Positions 1-6,052 of a DNA stretch of 64,000 bases are shown one piece after another. Positions within the stretch are counted from its first letter, which is position 1; each line of letters opens with the position of its first letter. Source of the stretch: Psychrobacter ciconiae (GTDB lineage: Bacteria > Pseudomonadota > Gammaproteobacteria > Pseudomonadales > Moraxellaceae); the NCBI RefSeq assembly GCF_904846055.1, contig NZ_CAJGYV010000001.1, positions 2,232,001-2,296,000 on the forward strand, in the 5' to 3' direction. The notes below the pieces were generated by a model. The model was given only the letters and a program-made list of their open reading frames with translations. It searched no databases and was not told the origin of the DNA. The translations under genes and the position numbers were made by a program.

Positions 1-76
1 ACTTTAATCGCGCTTGCCAAGCTTTTTTATCATTCAAAGGTTTTGTCATCTAAACAATAGAGAGTTTTAGAGAGTT

Positions 77-577
77 ATGAGTAGTCAATCAAATCAGCTG
101 TCACACCTAGATGCCTCAGGCGACATTCAAATGGTCGATGTCAGCGGCAAATCAGCAACCACGCGCGAGGCGACCGCTCAAGGTCAGGTGCGTTTTTTAC
201 CCGAAATTTACGCGCAAATCAAAGCTGCTGATGGCATGACCAAAAAAGGCAGCATCACTCAAACCGCGCACATTGCAGGGATTATGGCTGCCAAAAAAAC
301 CGCTGACTTTATTCCGCTTTGTCACCCATTGCCGCTTGATAAAATTGGTTTGACCTTTGATTTTAATGATAAAAATTTTGCTATTAATGTTACCGCGACT
401 GTCAAAGTCACCCATAAAACGGGCGTTGAAATGGAAGCTTTAACGGCGGTCAGCATCGCCTGCTTGACCATTTATGACATGACCAAAGCCTTATCGCATG
501 ATATTGTCATTGATAACATTCAGCTGCTACAAAAATCAGGCGGCAAGTCCGATTATGCGATAAATTATAGCAAATAG
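77..577 (+). CDS. moaC: Cyclic pyranopterin monophosphate synthase MoaC
   Basis: Second step of molybdenum cofactor synthesis: with MoaA it converts GTP (via 3',8-cyclo-GTP) to cyclic pyranopterin monophosphate in the cytosol. The 166-residue product has the usual MoaC length and landmarks: a KKGSITQTAHIAGIMAAKKT segment near residues 55-75, LCHPLPLDK near 82-90, KTGVEMEALTAVSIACLTIYD in the core (two overlapping halves of the family signature), and DMTKAL near 140, which holds the conserved Asp/Lys. It is first in a moaC-moaD-moaE run. The ATG is preceded by AGAGAG about 6 nt upstream. No moaA is in view. Identification is secure. Confidence 0.97.
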   Translation: MSSQSNQLSHLDASGDIQMVDVSGKSATTREATAQGQVRFLPEIYAQIKAADGMTKKGSITQTAHIAGIMAAKKTADFIPLCHPLPLDKIGLTFDFNDKNFAINVTATVKVTHKTGVEMEALTAVSIACLTIYDMTKALSHDIVIDNIQLLQKSGGKSDYAINYSK

Positions 578-626
578 TTTGATGGTCAAAACGAGCTATT
601 CAAACGCTTAGCAACAGGAATTGGTC

Positions 627-881
627 ATGAGTTCAGAAATTCAAGTTCACATCTTATATTTTGCAAGCCTTGCCGATGAGGCGGGAATCAACGACGAGAC
701 GTTAACCCTCAATAAAGACACCTCGCTTAGCGCACTTTATGAAATGCTGCGCCAAAAGCATCAGTTGAGCCTGCCGCAATCAAAACTGCGCGTGGCAATC
801 AATGACTATTTTGCCTCATGGGATGACGCTGTAAGCGACGGCGATAGCATTGTATTTATCAGCCCTGTTGCTGGTGGTTAA
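627..881 (+). CDS. moaD: Molybdopterin synthase sulfur-carrier subunit MoaD
   Basis: Small ubiquitin-like protein whose C-terminal Gly-Gly is adenylated and converted to a thiocarboxylate, donating sulfur to MoaE. The product is about 84 residues and ends in SPVAGG, the diagnostic tail. A TTG two codons earlier (621) is in frame, but the ATG at 627 has ACAGGAA ideally spaced upstream and gives the normal MoaD length. It lies 49 nt after moaC and 21 nt before moaE, so co-transcription is likely. Identification rests on size, tail and position between moaC and moaE. Confidence 0.95.
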   Translation: MSSEIQVHILYFASLADEAGINDETLTLNKDTSLSALYEMLRQKHQLSLPQSKLRVAINDYFASWDDAVSDGDSIVFISPVAGG

Positions 882-902
882 GCGTAAACGAGGATAGCGG
901 TC

Positions 903-1406
903 ATGCAAAATCATATCGAAAAAAACGTTCATCAAGGCGCGATGAAAATCAAACGTAGCGCTGATGAAGCTTATCAAATTGCAATTCAAGATGGCTTTGC
1001 GCTGCTGGATTTGCCGATTGATGATGGACGATTAAAACGCGCGCTAATTCATGATGAAAGCGGGGCACTGGTCAGCTTTGATGGTCGCGTCCGCAATCAT
1101 AACAATGACAGTAGCGTTCAGCGCCTTACTTATTACGGTTATGAAGACTTGGCGATTAACCAAGGTCGCTTAATTATTGAGCAAGCCAAAACAAAATTTG
1201 ACATTGTAAATGCCGTTGCCATGCACCGAATTGGCGCGCTTGCGATTGGCGATATGGCGGTTTGGGTTGGCGTTTGCGCCGCGCACAGGGACGCCGCTTT
1301 TGAAGCTTGTCGCTGGATTTTGGATACCATCAAAGCTGATATTCCGATTTGGAAGCAGGAGTATTATCCTAATGAGCCGTCAAAATGGCTAAGCAACAAT
1401 GGTTAA
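903..1406 (+). CDS. moaE: Molybdopterin synthase catalytic subunit MoaE
   Basis: Large subunit of molybdopterin synthase, which inserts two sulfurs into cyclic pyranopterin monophosphate using MoaD thiocarboxylate. The 167-residue protein shows GALVSFDGRVRNHN near residue 55, HRIGALAIGDMAVWVGV near 107-123, AHRDAAFEACRWILD near 127-141 and the terminal IPIWKQEYY motif with the catalytic Lys region. GAGG lies about 10 nt upstream of the ATG. A second in-frame Met (residue 14) could be an alternative start, because the first 13 residues are not family-like. Confidence 0.96.
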   Translation: MQNHIEKNVHQGAMKIKRSADEAYQIAIQDGFALLDLPIDDGRLKRALIHDESGALVSFDGRVRNHNNDSSVQRLTYYGYEDLAINQGRLIIEQAKTKFDIVNAVAMHRIGALAIGDMAVWVGVCAAHRDAAFEACRWILDTIKADIPIWKQEYYPNEPSKWLSNNG

Positions 1407-1520
1407 GTAATGACGGTTAAGCAGCAATGGCTAGACCTTAAAAATTACAAAAGTTTATTTTTTTAAGGAATTGAAGATATAATAACGCCGTTTTAATAAT
1501 AAAAATTAGGGTTAATAAAG

Positions 1521-2411
1521 ATGATGCCATTTGTTTGTGAGCCGTTAGCGGTCAAGCCATCAAAGATGTGGTTATTAAGCTTAAGTTTGGGGGCGGGCGT
1601 TGCTCTAAGTGGTTGCAATAATTCTACCGCGCCAAACGAGCCGGCAACGACAACCCGCCAAGACTCGACGCCACAAGAAAATGCGTCAACACAGGCAGAA
1701 GGCGCAGAAATCCGCATTGCTGCTGCTGCTAACTTATCAGACGTGTTGCCGGAAATCATCGACAGCTATAAAGCTGATAATAATATTCCAAACCAAAAAA
1801 TTGACGTCACTTTTGCGTCCTCAGGCAAGCTGGTGGCTCAAATTGAAGCCGGTGCGCCTTACGATATCTTTTTATCCGCTGACCAAGATTTTCCGGCAAA
1901 GCTTGCAGGCGGTATGCTTAAAGACCAAAGCAAACCTTTTACCTATACCCAAGGTCAGCTGACGCTTTATAGCACCAAGCATGCCTTAACGGATTTTACC
2001 CCTGAATCATTAAAAAAACTGGTGACTGAGGACAGCAGCAACAAATTTACCATTGCCAATCCCGACCTAGCACCTTACGGCGCGGCAGCAAAGATGTATC
2101 TAAGCGACCAAAAGGCTTATGACACGTTAATTGCCAAAAAGCGGCTGATTCAAGCTGAAAACATCGGTCAAGCGTTTCAATATGCGCAAACCGGAAGCGT
2201 TGATTATGGCTTTGTGGCGTTATCGCAAGCCAAAGGCGTGGCCGCGACAGCTGATAAATATTACGTGTTAGAGCAAAGCAGCTATCCGGCGATTTTACAA
2301 GACGGCATCGTGGTAAAAGAGGGTAAAGTTGCCACTGACTTTACCAACTATTTACTTGGCGAAAGAGGTCAAAACCACTTTGCCAAAGCCGGTTATTTGC
2401 CGCTGAAATGA
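1521..2411 (+). CDS. modA: Molybdate ABC transporter substrate-binding lipoprotein ModA
   Basis: Periplasmic molybdate-binding component of the ModABC importer. A hydrophobic stretch (MWLLSLSLGAGVALSGC, residues 16-32) ends in the lipobox LSGC, so it is a predicted lipoprotein. A low-complexity Thr/Gln/Glu linker follows, then the ModA fold starting at IRIAAAANLSDVLPE with FASSGKLVAQIEAGAPYDIFLSA, whose Ser residues normally bind the oxyanion. Length 296. A near-consensus -10 (TATAAT, 1478-1483) lies upstream, suggesting its own promoter separate from moaCDE. The N-terminal 15 residues before the signal are unusual; the Met at residue 16 is an alternative start. Confidence 0.94.
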   Translation: MMPFVCEPLAVKPSKMWLLSLSLGAGVALSGCNNSTAPNEPATTTRQDSTPQENASTQAEGAEIRIAAAANLSDVLPEIIDSYKADNNIPNQKIDVTFASSGKLVAQIEAGAPYDIFLSADQDFPAKLAGGMLKDQSKPFTYTQGQLTLYSTKHALTDFTPESLKKLVTEDSSNKFTIANPDLAPYGAAAKMYLSDQKAYDTLIAKKRLIQAENIGQAFQYAQTGSVDYGFVALSQAKGVAATADKYYVLEQSSYPAILQDGIVVKEGKVATDFTNYLLGERGQNHFAKAGYLPLK

Positions 2412-2450
2412 GTTTTGGCGGCTTGTGTTAGGTAACAGTTAGGTATCGCT

Positions 2451-3152
2451 ATGATGATTGGGCAGGTTGTTGCGGCCGAAATGCTTGCGCCCGTTTGGGT
2501 AAGTATTAAGCTTGCTGCCGTCACAACGCTTTGCCTGCTTATCTTTGCCACCCCGCTTGCCTATTGGCTTGCTAAGCCTACGGCTTCAAGTACTATCAAG
2601 CGCGTTAAGATTTTACTGATGGGCGTGATTGCCATGCCGCTGGTGCTACCGCCGACGGTGATTGGCTTTTATTTGCTGCTGCTATTTAGTCCAAATTATG
2701 GCATTGGCAAATGGCTTGTCAGTCATAACCTAAGCGCGTTGACCTTTACCTTTGAAGGCTTGGTGATAGGCTCAATCATTTATTCCTTGCCATTTTACAT
2801 TCAGCCGGTTTATGCTCAATGCGCCCGCTTGCCAAAAAGTATGCTTGAGGCGGCGCATTTGCTTGAGCCAAGCCGACTGCGCTGCTTTTGGCAAGTGATT
2901 CTACCGCAAGTTAAAATCGGCATTATCCTTGGCAGCTTGGTCAGCTTTGCTCATACCATTGGTGAATTTGGTGTGGTTTTGATGATTGGTGGCAGCATCC
3001 CGCACGAAACCAAGGTCGTTTCCATTGCCATTTATGAGCAGGTCGAGGCGCTCAACTATGAGGCTGCGCACACGATGTCGCTGATTTTGATTATCATGGG
3101 AATGATGATGGTGGCACTGATTGCAAGCGTTGGCAAAAAGGGCGTTCGTTAA
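2451..3152 (+). CDS. modB: Molybdate ABC transporter permease ModB
   Basis: Inner-membrane permease of the molybdate importer. The 233 residues contain about five hydrophobic segments and the binding-protein-dependent permease EAA region (AHLLEPSRLRCFWQVILPQV), followed by HTIGEFGVVLMIGGSIPHET, typical of ModB. It starts 39 nt after modA with a weak AGGT ribosome site. The expected ATPase modC does not follow; the next gene is a lipid cytidylyltransferase. The ATPase must therefore be encoded elsewhere or supplied by another system. Confidence 0.94.
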   Translation: MMIGQVVAAEMLAPVWVSIKLAAVTTLCLLIFATPLAYWLAKPTASSTIKRVKILLMGVIAMPLVLPPTVIGFYLLLLFSPNYGIGKWLVSHNLSALTFTFEGLVIGSIIYSLPFYIQPVYAQCARLPKSMLEAAHLLEPSRLRCFWQVILPQVKIGIILGSLVSFAHTIGEFGVVLMIGGSIPHETKVVSIAIYEQVEALNYEAAHTMSLILIIMGMMMVALIASVGKKGVR

Positions 3153-3268
3153 GCGCCTTTAAGTGCCTTTTTTATTTTAAATCTGTTGCTTTAAAGCCGT
3201 ATAATAAAGCTTAGGTTGATGATTCAAAGCCTATTTGTTCATGTTAGATTCACGGTAGGTTGAAGGCA

Positions 3269-4081
3269 ATGATGCCAAACTTAGCTTCTGACCAACAATT
3301 TATTGTCACTATTTTGACCATTAACTTTCTGGTTTGGCAGGGATTGCGGCTGTTTTTTTATCAAAAGCTGTCAACGGTTTATCTGATTGCGCGCTCATGG
3401 TGGTGGCTGCTTGTCGTCTTATTTTTTTGCTATTTAGGGTCACAATGGCAAGATGTCACAGGTAATTATCCTTATAATTGGGTATTAGATGGGCTATTTA
3501 TTTTAATTGGGGTTCAAGGCGGCTTTGAGATGTTCAGGGTTTCTCGCAATCGCCTTGCGAAAAAACATACGTTATTCACTGTAATGTTAACGGTGTTGTT
3601 TTTTACGCTAATTTTAAGCTTAATTTTACTCAATCATTTAACGCTTTTTCATCATCAACATGGCGTGATATTGTTCGTGCTGTTTGCCAGTCAATTTAAC
3701 GACATTGCGCAATATATTTGCGGAAAAGCATTGGGTCAGCGCTTGTTTAAGCAAAAACTTGCGCCCACAATCAGCCCAAATAAAACCATTGAAGGGGCGG
3801 TATTTGGTAGTTTTTTATCGTCACTATTAGCAGCGCTACTTGGACTTTGGTTGACGCCTTTTGGCGTTGCGGTTTGCTTTGGGGTTGCCTATGTATTGGC
3901 AGTGACGGGGATTTGCGGCGATTTGCTCGTTTCGGCATTTAAACGCCGCTATCAGGTCAAAGATATGGGCGCGCTGTTGCCCGGTCATGGCGGCATATTA
4001 GACCGCGTGGACAGTTTGCTGATTGGCGTGCCTTTGTTTACCCTTATTTATTGGCAGGCTTATCCAAGCGTTTTTTCATAA
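3269..4081 (+). CDS. CdsA-family phosphatidate cytidylyltransferase (YnbB-like)
   Basis: Integral membrane enzyme expected to form a CDP-lipid from a phosphatidate-like lipid and CTP. About seven to eight hydrophobic segments are visible. The CdsA signature is intact at the C-terminus: SAFKRRYQVKDMGALL followed directly by PGHGGILDRVD. SPNKTIEGAVFGS lies before it. An ATG pair at 3269/3272 with GAAGG just upstream is preferred over the in-frame TTG at 3260. It overlaps the convergent SDR gene by 38 nt. The neighbouring YnbA-YnbC-like fusion makes this the probable equivalent of E. coli ynbB, a second CdsA-like protein of unknown role, rather than the essential housekeeping cdsA. That assignment is inference. 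Confidence 0.85.
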   Translation: MMPNLASDQQFIVTILTINFLVWQGLRLFFYQKLSTVYLIARSWWWLLVVLFFCYLGSQWQDVTGNYPYNWVLDGLFILIGVQGGFEMFRVSRNRLAKKHTLFTVMLTVLFFTLILSLILLNHLTLFHHQHGVILFVLFASQFNDIAQYICGKALGQRLFKQKLAPTISPNKTIEGAVFGSFLSSLLAALLGLWLTPFGVAVCFGVAYVLAVTGICGDLLVSAFKRRYQVKDMGALLPGHGGILDRVDSLLIGVPLFTLIYWQAYPSVFS

Positions 4082-4865
4082 GAAAGTTGAGTAAAGGCTT
4101 GGGCAGAGTGTTTAAGGTTTGAACAAGGTAGCGCATGGGCTTTGGAAAAATTGCCAATTTAATATTGTCATTAATGGCGGTCATCATATAGTCGGTCGCA
4201 AGCGCTTCACTGATGATAAACGGCTTGTGGCGGGCATCACCATGATTTAGGTCGCGAAGGCTTTGGGTATCAATGTAGCCTGAGGCAATGCAGTTGACCT
4301 GAATGTTAAAAGGTTTCAGCGCCAATCGGTAAGCGTCACAGGTGGCAATCATCGCCTGTTTGCAGCGCGCGTAAAGACTGGCATAAGGATAAGTCATCAT
4401 CCCTGCGATGGAGGCGAGGCAAATGAGGGTAGGTTTTGGCAGGGTTGAATTTAAGCTTTGATAATTTGCTTGCGCGGTCAGCACCTCACTTGCCCAAAGC
4501 ATCATATCGTTAAATGCTTGCAAATTTATCGCCAGCATTTTGTAGCTGTCGTGGCTATTTAGTTGCAATTTACGCTCATTGAGATACCAGCCTGCCGAGT
4601 AAATCACGCGATTAAAAAAAGGTTTGGTGTCATATTCAAGCTGATAAAACAATTTCCGACGCTGACACGTTGACGTTAAATCGCATTGCAGCGCTTGAAT
4701 ATTGGGATAAGTGTTGCGGATTTTGTCAATTTTATCTGCTCGGCTGCCAACGACGGTAACGCGCCAACCATCTGCCAAATGCCGAAGTGCAAGCGCTAGA
4801 CCGATACCGCTTGTGCCGCCAAAAATCAGCACGCTTGGCGGGTTTGCTAAATCATTGTCAGGCAA
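4044..4865 (-). CDS. SDR-family NAD(P)-dependent oxidoreductase in the lipid locus
   Basis: Classical short-chain dehydrogenase: nucleotide loop GGTSGIG near residue 16, a CDLTS acidic position, the catalytic Ser in LASIAGMM near 150, and YARCK (Tyr-x3-Lys) about 13 residues later. Its C-terminal PKPLLNFLMKKRL looks amphipathic or membrane-associating. No ATG lies near the N-terminus; a TTG start at 4865 is supported by AAAAAGGA eight bases upstream. It lies 14 nt after the patatin-like gene, so it is the third gene of the minus-strand operon. The substrate is unknown; context suggests a lipid keto group or alcohol. Confidence 0.82.
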   Translation of the reverse strand: MPDNDLANPPSVLIFGGTSGIGLALALRHLADGWRVTVVGSRADKIDKIRNTYPNIQALQCDLTSTCQRRKLFYQLEYDTKPFFNRVIYSAGWYLNERKLQLNSHDSYKMLAINLQAFNDMMLWASEVLTAQANYQSLNSTLPKPTLICLASIAGMMTYPYASLYARCKQAMIATCDAYRLALKPFNIQVNCIASGYIDTQSLRDLNHGDARHKPFIISEALATDYMMTAINDNIKLAIFPKPMRYLVQTLNTLPKPLLNFLMKKRLDKPANK

Positions 4866-4879
4866 GTAAATTGTCCTTT

Positions 4880-6052
4880 TTAAAGTAAACTTTTAAGATA
4901 GTCAGCGGTTCGCTGATAGCCAAATTGCCACTGCATCGCCATTTGCTGAACAAACTTATCATAGCTTGGATAATTCAGCTCAACTTTTCCTAACAAGGGG
5001 CGAAATTTTTTGCCAATATAATTACCATTTAAGGCGGCAGCTTGATCGGCAAAAGGTAGCCAGTGAACGTTATGTTTTGATGAGTCGCCAAACTCTTGAT
5101 AAACGCGTTGCCAGCGCTGATTGGGGTCAAAACCAAAAACGCGCTTGATGGCAGGAACAGCAAGCTTAGTGTCGTAATCGGCTTTGGTTTCGGCAAAGAC
5201 CGTTTTACCCAGCTTTACTGCCATTTCAATGGGCGTTAAGTCAATCACCCCGCCAAGCGACCAACCCACGCCGTCAATATAAATCGGCGATAAATAATAC
5301 ATATCGGCAATGGAGGCGCGAATGGCGTGCCTCCATTGCCAATCAAAAACCGGATAAATGCTTTTGGCGATTCGGTTAGGTGCTACTTGATGCAATGGGC
5401 AGGACATCGCCGTTAGCAAAGGATGGTTAGCGAAAGCTTTTGGCGCAAAAAGCACTTCTTGAAGGTAAAAGTCTGGAGTTTGCTTATCTAATTGCTTCGT
5501 CGCTCTATTTTCATTGTTCGGCTGATAAAAGCGACTGGCGATAATGGCAATATCTGGGCTTGACGTGGTGTTTTCAGTTGTTAAGTCTGCTTTTAAATTT
5601 AGCAGCGGTTCGAGCCAGTCATCATCAATCGTAAAGAGCGCTTGATTTTTAAGTTCATCAAGCAAGCTTTCCATGCAATCGGTGTGGTGATAACGTGCCA
5701 GTTTTTTAGGCTTTTTATTTAAATAGCTTTGGTTTAAGTAGCTTTTGTCTAAATAGTAGCGCTTGAGCGCCTGATATAAATGGCGATGATTGGTCAGGCC
5801 AAAGGAGTTTTTAGCGTGAGTAGGCTGAGTTTTACCAAGCGCTTGATAAAGGACTTGGCTTTGCGATAAGTCGCGTAAGTCTTTTGGGTTGGGAGCAATA
5901 TCCACCAAAAGCGCGGCCAAACTGCCGCCGCAAGATGCCAAAATTAAATCAGGCGGCAAACCAAATTCACAAAGCGCGGCATAACTGCCCAAATAATAGC
6001 CAAAACGAGTGCTGCCGCCTGAAAATAGCATCACCCGTTGATAAGGCGTCAT
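4880..6052 (-). CDS. Patatin-like phospholipase-fold protein with altered catalytic residues
   Basis: The fold is suggested by an N-terminal Gly-rich oxyanion-type loop (FSGGSTRFGYYLGSYAAL) and a nucleophile-elbow position reading ASCGGS where patatins have GxSxG. Near residue 250-277 is a patatin-like block (ASIADMYYLSP, then SLGGVIDLTPIEMA) where DGG should be. Compared with the family, the catalytic Ser is Cys and the Asp is Leu, so ordinary Ser/Asp lipase chemistry is doubtful. Length is 390 from the ATG at 6052, which overlaps the upstream stop as TGATG, implying translational coupling. A TTG one codon earlier is possible. Family assignment is moderately sure; function is unknown. Confidence 0.7.
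   Translation of the reverse strand: MTPYQRVMLFSGGSTRFGYYLGSYAALCEFGLPPDLILASCGGSLAALLVDIAPNPKDLRDLSQSQVLYQALGKTQPTHAKNSFGLTNHRHLYQALKRYYLDKSYLNQSYLNKKPKKLARYHHTDCMESLLDELKNQALFTIDDDWLEPLLNLKADLTTENTTSSPDIAIIASRFYQPNNENRATKQLDKQTPDFYLQEVLFAPKAFANHPLLTAMSCPLHQVAPNRIAKSIYPVFDWQWRHAIRASIADMYYLSPIYIDGVGWSLGGVIDLTPIEMAVKLGKTVFAETKADYDTKLAVPAIKRVFGFDPNQRWQRVYQEFGDSSKHNVHWLPFADQAAALNGNYIGKKFRPLLGKVELNYPSYDKFVQQMAMQWQFGYQRTADYLKSLL

Noticed and set aside
1470..1500. Possible ModE molybdate-repressor site upstream of modA
   Set aside because: Only a TATAATAACG-like half is visible, with no matching second half. It is better read as a -10 box.
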